A stretch of DNA of 64,000 bases from Gammaproteobacteria bacterium (GTDB taxonomy: Bacteria > Pseudomonadota > Gammaproteobacteria > Steroidobacterales > GCA-2729495). Both the position numbers and the translations under genes were made by a program. Within the stretch, counting starts at the first letter, position 1. Every line of letters starts with the position of its first letter. Location of the stretch: positions 27,239-91,238 of the forward strand of contig JAHDYM010000001.1 in the NCBI GenBank assembly GCA_023383705.1. The letters are read 5' to 3'. The notes under the pieces were generated by a model. The model did not search any database and was not told the DNA's origin. It saw only the letters and a program-made list of their open reading frames with translations. Positions 25,182 to 33,722 of this stretch are shown here, one piece after another.

Positions 25182-26138
25182 ATGATGACAGCAGCACGGA
25201 TCATCTTTGCCGGCTCGCCCGCGTTTGCCACACCGACCCTGCAGATGCTGTGCGAGCGTGGCCATCGCCCGGTCGCCGTGCTGACGCAACCCGACCGGCC
25301 GGCAGGACGCGGCCGCCAGCTCGGTTCGAGCCCGGTCAAGCAACTCGCGCTTGAACTCGGCATCCCCGTACTGCAGCCACTGACGCTGAAGGACGCGGCA
25401 ACGCAGGCCGGGCTGCGCGCACTCGCGCCGGACCTGCTCGTGGTGGTGGCTTACGGGCTGTTGCTGCCGCCGGCAGTCCTCGCGATCCCGTCGCGCGGCT
25501 GCGTGAACGTGCACGCCTCGATCCTGCCGCGCTGGCGCGGCGCATCGCCGATCCAGGCGGCGATTCTCGCCGGGGACAGCGAGACTGGCGTCAGCATCAT
25601 GGCCATGGAGGCCGGTCTCGACACCGGTGCGGTCTACAGCTGCGCACGGCTGCCGATCGATGCGCAGGAGACCGCCGGCGAACTCGAACAGCGCCTCGCC
25701 ATGCTCGGTGCCGCAGCCCTTGCGGAGCAGCTCGATGGACTGCTGGCCGGCAAGCTGCAGGCCACGCCGCAAGCGGCTGAAGGCGTCACCTATGCCGGCC
25801 GCATCAGCAAGGCCGACGCCCGCATCGACTGGCAGCAACCGGCGGCACGGATCGCCCGGCAGATACGCGCGTACAACCCGTGGCCGGTCGCGGAAACCAC
25901 GCTCGGCGGACAGCAGCTGCGCTGTTTTGCCGCCCGTGTCGGCAGCGATGGCACGCCGGCGGGCGGGACGCAAGCAGTTCCCGGCCAGGTCATCACTGCC
26001 GGCAAGCACGGCATCAGCGTGCAGACGGGCGACGGCATCCTTGAACTCCAGCTGCTGCAGTTGCCAGGCAAGCAGCGACTCGCCGCCGCAGATCTCGCGC
26101 GCGGCAGGGCGCTCACCGGTGTGGTGCTCGGCGGATGA
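25182..26138 (+). CDS. fmt: Methionyl-tRNA formyltransferase
   Basis: Fmt formylates initiator Met-tRNA with 10-formyl-THF. The 318-residue protein has RIIFAGSPAFATPTL at the N-terminus, the folate-site motif NVHASILPRWRGASPIQAAI with the catalytic Asn and His, and GVSIMAMEAGLDTG. The C-terminal OB-like domain follows. Two adjacent ATG codons are possible starts. It overlaps rsmB by four bases. Confidence 0.96.
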   Translation: MMTAARIIFAGSPAFATPTLQMLCERGHRPVAVLTQPDRPAGRGRQLGSSPVKQLALELGIPVLQPLTLKDAATQAGLRALAPDLLVVVAYGLLLPPAVLAIPSRGCVNVHASILPRWRGASPIQAAILAGDSETGVSIMAMEAGLDTGAVYSCARLPIDAQETAGELEQRLAMLGAAALAEQLDGLLAGKLQATPQAAEGVTYAGRISKADARIDWQQPAARIARQIRAYNPWPVAETTLGGQQLRCFAARVGSDGTPAGGTQAVPGQVITAGKHGISVQTGDGILELQLLQLPGKQRLAAADLARGRALTGVVLGG

Positions 26139-27511
26139 AGGGGCGCAGCACCCGGCGAGGACCTGCAGGCCGCGCAGCGCATGATGCAACCGGATCGCTG
26201 AACCGCGCGATGGCGGCACGCGCGGTCATGGCCGTCATCGAACAGGGCGCCACCCTGGAAGCCGCGCTCGCTGCGCAAGACACCACGGGCCTCGAGGACC
26301 GCGACCGGGCCCACATCCAGGCGCTGGCCTTCGGCGCGGTGCGCTGGCACCACCGTCACCAGGCGATAGTTGCGGAACTCCTCGACCGGCCCCTGCGCAG
26401 CCGCGACCGTATCCTCGAGGCGCTGCTCTCGGTCGGGCTGTTCCAGCTCGGCGATCCGGCACAGCCGGATTACGCCGCCATATCAAGCACGGTCGGCGCC
26501 ACGCGTCTGCTCGGACAGGAGCGCGCCGCCGGACTCGTCAACGCAGCCCTGCGCCGCTATCAGCGTGAGGCGCCGGCGATCCTTGCGCGCGTGATGGAAG
26601 ACGCAGAGGCCCGCCACTCGCATCCCGCCTGGATGATCCGGCAGCTGCAACAGGACTGGCCGGAGCACTGGGCGGATTTGCTGGAGGCCAACCAGCAACA
26701 GCCGCCGCTGTGGCTGCGCGTGAATGCCATGCGGACCACGGTCAGCGAATACGCGGCGCGACTGCAGGACGAACTGGGCATCAGTGCACGGATGCTGCCG
26801 GGTGCGCCACAGGCGCTTGCACCGGCAGCGCCGGTGGCGGTCACGCGGCTGCCGGGCTTTGCCGACGGACTGGTCACCGTCCAGGATGCGGCTTCACAGC
26901 TGGCAGCCGGGCTGCTCGACCCGCAACCGGGCATGCGCGTGCTGGATGCCTGTGCCGCACCGGGCGGCAAGTCCACCCATCTGCTCGAACACACCCGCGG
27001 CCAGATCGAACTGACCGCTCTCGACGTATCGGCAGAACGCCTGCGCCTGGTGGCAGGCAATCTCGCGCGACTCGGACTGGAGGCAAGACTGCAGGCCGGC
27101 GATGCGACCGCACCGGAAACATGGTGGGATGGCCGGCCCTTCGACCGGATCCTCATCGACGCGCCCTGTTCGGCGACCGGCGTCATCCGCCGTCATCCCG
27201 ACATCAAGTTCCTGCGCCGCGCCACCGATATCCCGGCGCTTGCCGCCCGGCAGGCGCAGATGCTCGGGAAGCTCCGGCCACTGCTGCGCCCGGGCGGGCG
27301 TCTCCTTTACAGCACCTGTTCATTGCTCCGCGCCGAAAACAGCGCCGTGGTCAGCAACTTTCTAGGCGCACATCCGGAAATGCGCGAACTTCCGCTTCCG
27401 GATCATCTGCCCGCCGCAGCACCGGGGCCGGGATGCGGCCGCCAGCTGCTGCCGGGTGCAGTGGATACCGACGGCTTCTACTATGCTTTAATGACTCTTG
27501 TGCCTGGCTGA
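26135..27511 (+). CDS. rsmB: 16S rRNA (cytosine(967)-C5)-methyltransferase RsmB
   Basis: RsmB methylates C967 of 16S rRNA. The 458-residue protein has an N-terminal NusB-like domain (RAVMAVIEQGATLEAALAAQ), the SAM loop DACAAPGGKSTHLLE, and the two active cysteines in DAPCSATGVIRRHPD and YSTCSLL. The length and order of domains are normal. The start overlaps fmt (ATGA). It ends within the upstream region of the DUF4390 gene. Confidence 0.96.
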   Translation: MKGRSTRRGPAGRAAHDATGSLNRAMAARAVMAVIEQGATLEAALAAQDTTGLEDRDRAHIQALAFGAVRWHHRHQAIVAELLDRPLRSRDRILEALLSVGLFQLGDPAQPDYAAISSTVGATRLLGQERAAGLVNAALRRYQREAPAILARVMEDAEARHSHPAWMIRQLQQDWPEHWADLLEANQQQPPLWLRVNAMRTTVSEYAARLQDELGISARMLPGAPQALAPAAPVAVTRLPGFADGLVTVQDAASQLAAGLLDPQPGMRVLDACAAPGGKSTHLLEHTRGQIELTALDVSAERLRLVAGNLARLGLEARLQAGDATAPETWWDGRPFDRILIDAPCSATGVIRRHPDIKFLRRATDIPALAARQAQMLGKLRPLLRPGGRLLYSTCSLLRAENSAVVSNFLGAHPEMRELPLPDHLPAAAPGPGCGRQLLPGAVDTDGFYYALMTLVPG

Positions 27512-27611
27512 CACAGCCTGGCTGGTCGCGGGCCCGGACTGGAATCCGGCTTCATCTGAACACCAGACTGTGCAGCAGTACATGCAAAATTTTCCACGTC
27601 CGGCAGTGCCC

Positions 27612-28202
27612 ATGCGCAGCCATCGTGCCAGCAAGTGGCTCTCACCCGCCCTGCTGGCCGCCGTATTCCTCGTCTCGGGCCTGTGCTTCATGCCAGCCAG
27701 CCAGGCCCAGGAGACGGATATCGTCATCCGCGATACGCAGACCGAACTGAGGGACAATGTCTGGTACCTGTCGGCGCGCGTCGACTACCAGCTCAACCGG
27801 CAGATGCTCGATGCCCTGCAGAACGGCATACGCCTGACCTTCAGCCTGCAGGCGGAGATCAACGAGAGCCGGAACTGGCTGCCGGACAGCGAGGTCGCAA
27901 CCCTGCAGCGGGACTACGAACTCTCGTGGCAGCCGCTGTCGCGCGGCTACGTGGTACGCGATACCAGCAGCGACGAGCAAACCACGCATACCACGCTGTT
28001 CGCCGCACTCCATGCACTCGGCACCATATCAGGGCTGCCGCTGGTCGAGGCGAGCCTGCTCGACCCGGCGGCGCGCCACGAGATCCGCCTGCGCGCATTG
28101 CTCAACCAGCAGCGGCTGCCGGGACCCTTGCGCATGCTGGCCTTCTGGAACGATGACTTCAGTCTTGAGAGTGACTGGCATCAATGGCCACTCGAAGAGT
28201 AG
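27612..28202 (+). CDS. DUF4390 family secreted protein
   Basis: This 196-residue protein has a signal peptide (ending near PASQAQE) and the DUF4390 domain: LRDNVWYLSARVDYQLNRQMLDAL, then LTFSLQAEINESRNW and LRMLAFWNDDFSLESDW. It is predicted periplasmic; its function is unknown. It sits between rsmB and the ntrY-like kinase, a position conserved in many gammaproteobacteria, which suggests a link with that sensor. The start is uncertain: the ATG at 27582 is also in frame and adds ten residues. It overlaps the kinase start by 19 bases. Confidence 0.85.
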   Translation: MRSHRASKWLSPALLAAVFLVSGLCFMPASQAQETDIVIRDTQTELRDNVWYLSARVDYQLNRQMLDALQNGIRLTFSLQAEINESRNWLPDSEVATLQRDYELSWQPLSRGYVVRDTSSDEQTTHTTLFAALHALGTISGLPLVEASLLDPAARHEIRLRALLNQQRLPGPLRMLAFWNDDFSLESDWHQWPLEE

Positions 28203-30430
28203 CTCGCGCGGCTGTCCTGATCATCGTCACAGCCGCAGTACTGCTGGGCATCACGGCCCTGCTGCTGCTGGCACAGTCCGCACCCAGCCTGCAGGGCTTC
28301 GGCCGCCGTCACCTGATCATCATCGGGGTGAACATCAGTGCCGGGCTGCTGCTGCTGGCACTGATCGTCGGCAACCTGGTGCAACTGGTACGCGATTACC
28401 GGCGGCGGGCGCCTGGCTCCAGGCTGCGGCTCCGGCTGGTCACGATGTTCGTGGGCCTGACACTGGCACCTTTGTGCATCGTTTACCTGTTTGCACTCAA
28501 TGCCATCAACGGCGGCATCGACAACTGGTTCGACACCGACCTGGGCACCGAAATTTCCTCGGCGCTGAAACTCAGCCGCGAGACCCTCGACACCCAGGCC
28601 AGTTCGCGACTGCTGCAGACCGGTGCGCTGGCTGCGGCACTCGGCAACCTGGATGGCGAGCCCCTGCTGCGCGCGCTGGGCGTGCTGCGCACCGATGCCG
28701 GTGCCGCCGAACTGGCGGTCTTCAACCGGGAACTGCAACTGACCGGTTCAAGCATGCAGGGTGAACGTCTGCCGCCGCGCCTGGCAGAAGACGTGATTGC
28801 CGAACTGCGCCGGACCCGGACTTTTGTCGCACTCGAGCCCGAGGCCAATGACCGGTACCAGATCCGTGCCGCCATCATCATTCCCGGCGACGGCGATGCG
28901 CTCGCGCCGCGCTACCTGCAGGCCATATTTCCGGTCGGCGAGCGTCAGGCGCAACTCGCCAATGCGGTCGAAGACACCTACCTCCGCTACACCGAGCTGC
29001 AATACCTGCGCGACCCGTTGAATCTCAGCCTGGCCCTGACACTGTCGCTGGTCCTGCTGCTGTCGCTGTTTGCAGCGGCAGCGGGCGCCTTCTACCTGTC
29101 GCGGCGCCTCTCGGCGCCGATCGAGGTACTGGCAATCGGTACCGAAGCGGTCGCCAGGGGCAATTTCGACACGCACCTGCCGCCCGGGGCGGCAGACGAG
29201 ATCGGCTTCCTGATCGAATCCTTCAACACCATGATCGAGCGCCTGAAGCAGGCGCGGGAGGACGGGCGCAGGAGCCAGCAGCAACTCGAGAGCGAGCGGG
29301 CCAACCTGGCCACCATTCTCGGCAGCCTTTCCACCGGCGTGATCGCGCTCGCGCCCGACGGCACGCTGCGCATTGCCAACGATGCGGCCGGCCGGGTGCT
29401 GGGCATCGACCTCACGGGCCTGACTGGCACGCCATGGCGGGATGCCTGCCACGGCAACACCATCTTCGCGCAATTTGTCGAGGCACTGGAGCCGCAGCTG
29501 CGGGGCATACCAGCCGAATGGCGCGGCCAGGTGGTCCTGCGCACCGATAACAGCCGGCGCATCCTCAACTGTGCCAGCTCGCCCCTGCCGGGCGATGCCG
29601 GTGGTACCGGTGGTGGCGTGATAGTGGTCTTCGATGACGTCACCGAACTGCTGCTCGCGCAGCGGGACGCAGCCTGGGGCGAGGTCGCGCGCCGTCTTGC
29701 ACACGAGATCAAGAATCCGCTGACGCCGATACGCCTCGCTGCCGAACGCATGAGGCGCTGGTATCTCCCCAACCTGACGGAAGAGGACGGCAAGGTCCTC
29801 GACCGGTCGACGCATACGATCGTGCAGCAGGTCGAAGCGATGCGCGACATGGTGAATGCCTTCAGCGAGTATGCGCGCGCTCCGGCCATCAATATCGGCC
29901 GGGTCGACCTGAGCAGGCTGATCCGCGAGGTGGCCTGGCTCTACCGCGCGCAGGAAGGCCAGCCAGGCGTGCAACTGAAGCTCGATGAAGACATGGAGAT
30001 CGAGGCAGACGCCGTGCGGGTGCGACAGCTGCTGCACAACCTGATCAGGAACGCCCAGGAGGCGCTGGAGGGACAGGCCGACGCGCACATCGAGATCACG
30101 GCGGGCTTCGTCCCCGGTACGGAACGGGCCCTGGCAGAGATCAGCGTCAGCGACAATGGCCCGGGGATTGCCGCCGAACTGCTGCCACACCTGTTCGAGC
30201 CTTACGTGACGAGCAAGAACAAGGGCACGGGGCTTGGACTGGCGATCGTCCGCAAGCTGGTCGAGGAACACGGCGGTACCGTCTCGGCAGAAAACATCCC
30301 GCCGCACGGCGCGCGGCTGGCAGTGCGGCTGCCGGTACGCAGCCGCAGCAGCGACGCACAGGGCGAGAACCACTCGCTGTGGTCGGATGACAGGCCCGAT
30401 GCACGCACCCCGGCACGGAGCGAGGCATGA
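28184..30430 (+). CDS. NtrY-like membrane sensor histidine kinase
   Basis: This is a 748-residue sensor kinase. Three or four N-terminal membrane helices (to about residue 110) enclose a periplasmic domain, followed by another helix near residues 280-305, a HAMP domain (SRRLSAPIEVLAIGTEAVARG), a PAS domain and the catalytic core. The phosphoacceptor box is RRLAHEIKNPLTPIRL; the ATPase has N-box IRNAQEAL, DNGPGIAAE and GTGLGLAIVRKL. This architecture is that of NtrY. It overlaps the response-regulator gene by four bases. The signal sensed is not apparent; NtrY homologues respond to nitrogen, redox or envelope state. Confidence 0.93.
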   Translation: MATRRVARAAVLIIVTAAVLLGITALLLLAQSAPSLQGFGRRHLIIIGVNISAGLLLLALIVGNLVQLVRDYRRRAPGSRLRLRLVTMFVGLTLAPLCIVYLFALNAINGGIDNWFDTDLGTEISSALKLSRETLDTQASSRLLQTGALAAALGNLDGEPLLRALGVLRTDAGAAELAVFNRELQLTGSSMQGERLPPRLAEDVIAELRRTRTFVALEPEANDRYQIRAAIIIPGDGDALAPRYLQAIFPVGERQAQLANAVEDTYLRYTELQYLRDPLNLSLALTLSLVLLLSLFAAAAGAFYLSRRLSAPIEVLAIGTEAVARGNFDTHLPPGAADEIGFLIESFNTMIERLKQAREDGRRSQQQLESERANLATILGSLSTGVIALAPDGTLRIANDAAGRVLGIDLTGLTGTPWRDACHGNTIFAQFVEALEPQLRGIPAEWRGQVVLRTDNSRRILNCASSPLPGDAGGTGGGVIVVFDDVTELLLAQRDAAWGEVARRLAHEIKNPLTPIRLAAERMRRWYLPNLTEEDGKVLDRSTHTIVQQVEAMRDMVNAFSEYARAPAINIGRVDLSRLIREVAWLYRAQEGQPGVQLKLDEDMEIEADAVRVRQLLHNLIRNAQEALEGQADAHIEITAGFVPGTERALAEISVSDNGPGIAAELLPHLFEPYVTSKNKGTGLGLAIVRKLVEEHGGTVSAENIPPHGARLAVRLPVRSRSSDAQGENHSLWSDDRPDARTPARSEA

Positions 30431-31785
30431 ACCCGGCGCACATACTGGTGATCGATGACGAGGCGGACATCCGCAGCACCATCAGCGACATCCTCGGCGA
30501 CGAGGGCTATGCCGTCAGCGTCGCGGGCGATGCCGCGGCGGCCCGTGCGGAAGTGCAGCGGGCAGCCCCGGACCTGATATTGCTCGATGTCTGGATGCCG
30601 GACGTCGACGGCATCACCCTGCTGCGCGAGTGGACCGAATCCGGTGCACTGCGCTGTCCGGTGGTGATCCTGTCCGGTCACGGCACCGTTGAAACCGCCG
30701 TGGAAGCCACGCGGCTGGGGGCGGCGGATTTCATCGAAAAACCCCTGTCGCTCGCCAGGCTGCTCCGGACGGTGCGCAAGGCGCTGGACACAGGCAAGCG
30801 CACGCCGGACACGGGGCCGCGGCGCATCCTGCAAACCGGCTCGCTGACGCCAACCGGACGCAGCGAGGCCATGCGCATGCTGCGCGAGCAGGCCGCTTCC
30901 GTCGCCGCCCGCCCGGAAGCCGTGCTGCTCGTCGGTGAACCCGGTTCCGGGCGCAGCAACCTCGCGCAATACATCCACAGGCTTGCCCGCAACAGCGACC
31001 GACCCTTCATCACCCTGAACTGCAGCGCCGTCCCCGCGGAAAATGCCGCGCAGCTGCTGTTTGGCATCAGCCAGGCGGACGTCGAAGAACCCGGCGTGCT
31101 CGAAAGGGCTGCCGGCGGCACGCTCTACCTGCGCGACCTCGACGAGCTGCACCCGGCGGCACAGCGCCTGCTGGCCGGCGCGCTCGAGCAGCGAGGCTTC
31201 GCGCGCGTCGGGCATGCGGGAACCATCCCCCTCGAAGCCAGGGTGATCGCCTCGCTGGCACCAGCCCGTGCCGACCAGGTGCGCCCGGAGCTGCTGTCGC
31301 GGCTGGCCGTGCTGGAATTGCGGGTGCCAGCCTTGCGCGACCGGCGCGAGGATGTCCCGGAGTTGCTGCGGGAATGCGCCGAACGGCTGGTTGAGCACGA
31401 AGGCCTGCCCTTCCGCCGCTTCGGGCTGTCAGCCCAGAACCGGCTGCGCAACTACCCGTGGCCGGGCAACGTCCGCGAGCTGGCGACACTGGTACGCCGG
31501 CTGCTGGTCGCCGGCGGTGCTGAGGAAATCAGCCTGGCCGAACTCGAGCAGCAACTCGCACCGTTGCAGCCAGGCACTGCGTCCCTCATCGAGCAGGATC
31601 TGCTGGGCATGCCCCTGCGCGAAGCGCGCGAACAGTTCGAGCGCAGTTACCTGAGCCAGCAGCTCGCACTCTGCGGCGGGCGCGTGGGACAGCTCGCCAA
31701 GCGCGTTGGCATGGAGCGCACGCACCTGTATCGCAAGCTGCGCTCACTGGGCATCGACTTCAGGCAGATCGCCGAAGACGACTAG
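30427..31785 (+). CDS. NtrX-like response regulator with degenerate AAA+ domain
   Basis: This is a 452-residue regulator: receiver domain (phospho-acceptor Asp54 in LLDVWMPD, Lys105), AAA+ domain (about 145-370) and a Fis-type C-terminal helix-turn-helix (GGRVGQLAKRVGMERTHLYRKL). The AAA+ domain is abnormal: Walker A is GEPGSGRS with Arg replacing Lys, Walker B is GTLYLRDLDE instead of GTLFLDEI, and the GAFTGA loop that contacts sigma54 is missing, the chain going from LLFGI straight to the GVLERAAGGTL strand. It therefore probably acts as a phosphorylation-switched DNA-binding protein, not a sigma54 activator. It is paired with the overlapping NtrY-like kinase. Confidence 0.9.
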   Translation: MNPAHILVIDDEADIRSTISDILGDEGYAVSVAGDAAAARAEVQRAAPDLILLDVWMPDVDGITLLREWTESGALRCPVVILSGHGTVETAVEATRLGAADFIEKPLSLARLLRTVRKALDTGKRTPDTGPRRILQTGSLTPTGRSEAMRMLREQAASVAARPEAVLLVGEPGSGRSNLAQYIHRLARNSDRPFITLNCSAVPAENAAQLLFGISQADVEEPGVLERAAGGTLYLRDLDELHPAAQRLLAGALEQRGFARVGHAGTIPLEARVIASLAPARADQVRPELLSRLAVLELRVPALRDRREDVPELLRECAERLVEHEGLPFRRFGLSAQNRLRNYPWPGNVRELATLVRRLLVAGGAEEISLAELEQQLAPLQPGTASLIEQDLLGMPLREAREQFERSYLSQQLALCGGRVGQLAKRVGMERTHLYRKLRSLGIDFRQIAEDD

Positions 31786-31805
31786 CGGCGGCAGTAGGAG
31801 CGGCG

Positions 31806-31868
31806 GTAGGAGCGGCTTCAGCCGCGATCTTTATCGACAACAATAATCGCGGCTGAAGCCGCTCCTAC
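31806..31868. repeat. Inverted pair of REP-like elements (BIME-like)
   Basis: Two perfect 23-base inverted arms (31806-31828 and 31846-31868) are separated by 17 bases. Each arm contains the internal palindrome GCGGCTTCAGCCGC. A further partial copy of the GTAGGAGCGG start precedes the first arm at 31796-31805. The pair lies right after the NtrX-like gene and could fold into a long hairpin that ends its transcript. The right arm also belongs to the 177-bp duplicated segment. Confidence 0.8.
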
Positions 31869-32022
31869 AGGTATCTCTGCAGGCCGGGCGGCAGATGCGA
31901 AGTGTCCACTGCGTCCAGGCCCGGCGGTTTGGACTGCGAACTGAGCGTCTGCCAGAACACCGGCACGGCGCCGTCGAGGCGCCCGCTGCGCGCATCGGCG
32001 AACAGGCAGGCCAGGGCCTTGG
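31846..32022 (-). pseudogene. Duplicated 3' fragment of the D-cysteine desulfhydrase-like gene (left copy of a 177-bp direct repeat)
   Basis: These 177 bases match 35015-35191 at about 96 percent (7 mismatches, no gaps). They carry the last 51 codons of the PLP-enzyme gene on the minus strand, in frame to the same TAG, plus the REP-like element after it. There is no start, so it is a fragment. Together with the right copy it brackets the segment holding the HipA-like and S66 peptidase genes. The remainder of the 334-bp gap (32023-32119) shows no gene. Confidence 0.85.
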
Positions 32023-32119
32023 AGCAACGGAAGCACTCAGGAATTCGCTGCCGGCGGGCATCACGCCTTCTTGGTGGTCACTCTATTCCGGCACCCGCGA
32101 AAGCCTGTTGCAATAATCA

Positions 32120-33457
32120 CTACGATAGTCCCGCAGCCTGCCCAACAATCTCGGCGTTACGGCGCGCGATTGCCCTGAATGCCGGCGAGATCAATTCGTG
32201 GTCCGCAGCGCTTTCCCAGAAGCGCCTGGCGAGAATCGTCATGTCGCGCCAGATATCAAGAGAATCCGCATTGGGCAAGGGAAGCTCCATTTCTCGATTT
32301 GGAATCGCGTTGGCGACAGTGGGAGCGTACATCATGGGCAGCATGTCGTAGATTGGCGCGAGAACGAATGGCCCTTCAAATGTCAGATAGAAGGATAGGT
32401 TGCCGAAGTGCATATCGGTATTACCGATAAGACGCCCATATGTTGCAACCCGCCGGATACGTTCGACGTCGTCGTTCGAAATTCTATTCAGCGAACGCAG
32501 AGATCTTGCTGCGCTAATCCAACTTTCCCGCTTCCCGATCAGGTACGCATCAATCGCGGACAGACTCACAACGCCGCGGCGACCAATAACCCCCTTTCGG
32601 TCAAATCTTTCAGCCTCCAGAAACACTTGCCCATCTCCGGGGAACAAGTCCGTGTTGGTCGATGTGATTCCGGCATCTCTTAATGCAGAAATCGCCAGGT
32701 GCTCGCTCACGAGCAGATCGAACCAGCGCTGCGAACCTGGATCTGCACCCACAGGCGAGAATTTCACGAGTACGTGCCGGGAGATCCCCTCCCTTGTCAG
32801 AAGGCACGTGAACTTTGGATGCTCGCCACCTGCAGATGATCCAGCAACGTCACCTTCGATCGCAGCATTGGCAAGCGACATGTAAGCGATGTGCCGATCC
32901 AGGATGTCTATTGCTTGAATCGGCGTACGCGCCTGCTTCAGGAATCGCTGCAAAGACTCATCGCCGACCAGAATATTGCCGATACCGTCGTCGCCCCGAC
33001 GAACAAGGTAAGTCAGCACATCCGAGTCTTTCCAATCGGTGATCCGCTCCGGCAGACCAAGCTCTGGATAGCGTGTTGGAACTGTGCGCCCGATGAAGCC
33101 TTGAGGTCTCAGATCCTGCAGAAAAAACGGCAGGCCATCGGTGACTTCGGATCGATCCTTCTGCTTGGCGTCGAACCAGTACTGGTCTCGATGCAACGAG
33201 GTGAGTCGGCCGAGCAATTCGGGCTCGCCGGTTTCGCTGACCGCGAACACTGGCCAGGTCGAGCCGATACCAGGGATGTCCAGAGGAAGGCCATAGCGCG
33301 CCGCTCGCCTTTGCCCGATCCGGACGATTGCATCCCCCATCGCAGCGAGGGCTCGCGATACGGACGGTTGACTTAGACCCAATGCCCGTTGAATTTCTGC
33401 GCTCGTGGCTACGCCACGAGCGAGCACTTCGGCGATCGAATCAGGAAGCCCGGCCAT
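32120..33457 (-). CDS. HipA family kinase, YjjJ-like
   Basis: This 445-residue protein has an N-terminal helix-turn-helix (TSAEIQRALGLSQPSVSRALAAM) joined to a HipA-type serine/threonine kinase fold. Visible kinase landmarks are the SSAGGEHPKF loop (the HipA activation-loop/ATP region), VKFSP, the catalytic GNTDMHFGN and the metal-binding PIYDMLPM. This fused layout corresponds to the YjjJ subgroup of HipA toxins, which carry their own DNA-binding domain instead of a separate HipB. No antitoxin gene is adjacent. Codon and base composition are more AT-rich than neighbours and the gene lies in a segment bounded by direct repeats, both signs of transfer. The start lacks a strong ribosome-binding site. 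Confidence 0.85.
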   Translation of the reverse strand: MAGLPDSIAEVLARGVATSAEIQRALGLSQPSVSRALAAMGDAIVRIGQRRAARYGLPLDIPGIGSTWPVFAVSETGEPELLGRLTSLHRDQYWFDAKQKDRSEVTDGLPFFLQDLRPQGFIGRTVPTRYPELGLPERITDWKDSDVLTYLVRRGDDGIGNILVGDESLQRFLKQARTPIQAIDILDRHIAYMSLANAAIEGDVAGSSAGGEHPKFTCLLTREGISRHVLVKFSPVGADPGSQRWFDLLVSEHLAISALRDAGITSTNTDLFPGDGQVFLEAERFDRKGVIGRRGVVSLSAIDAYLIGKRESWISAARSLRSLNRISNDDVERIRRVATYGRLIGNTDMHFGNLSFYLTFEGPFVLAPIYDMLPMMYAPTVANAIPNREMELPLPNADSLDIWRDMTILARRFWESAADHELISPAFRAIARRNAEIVGQAAGLS

Positions 33458-33569
33458 TCAAGAATCTTAATTGAATAATAAAAGAATAGCAAAATAGACA
33501 TATTTTCACCTTCCGATCAATGAATTAACGCCATCCAGAGATCGTGTGGTGAATAGAAAAATCTTGACG

Positions 33570-33624
33570 TTGCACCATCGAACCGGCTAGCCTGCCGCGC
33601 AGGCTAGCCGGTTCGATGGTGCAA
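33570..33624. repeat. 55-bp perfect palindrome (26-bp arms, 3-base loop)
   Basis: The left arm, beginning TTGCACCATCGAACC, is the exact reverse complement of the right arm, which ends GGTTCGATGGTGCAA; only CGC separates them. It lies in the 265-bp gap between the S66 peptidase stop and the HipA-like gene start. On the minus strand ATTTTTCT follows nine bases after the stem, so it could terminate the peptidase transcript, but the arms are much longer and more perfect than a terminator needs. It may be a mobile-element or recombination-site remnant. Confidence 0.85.
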
Positions 33625-33722
33625 GCCCGGGTGCTCTTGACAGCAAACCCGAGCCAGGCGGCTCTCAGCCAGAGACCGGTAGGCCTTACCCCGCCTTGAT
33701 CCGTGGTCCGTACCCCTGATCA

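Noticed and set aside
33570..33624. Palindrome considered as an integron attC site
   Set aside because: attC sites have conserved RYYYAAC/GTTRRRY ends with imperfect stems and unpaired extrahelical bases; this is a perfect palindrome without those ends, and there is no integrase.
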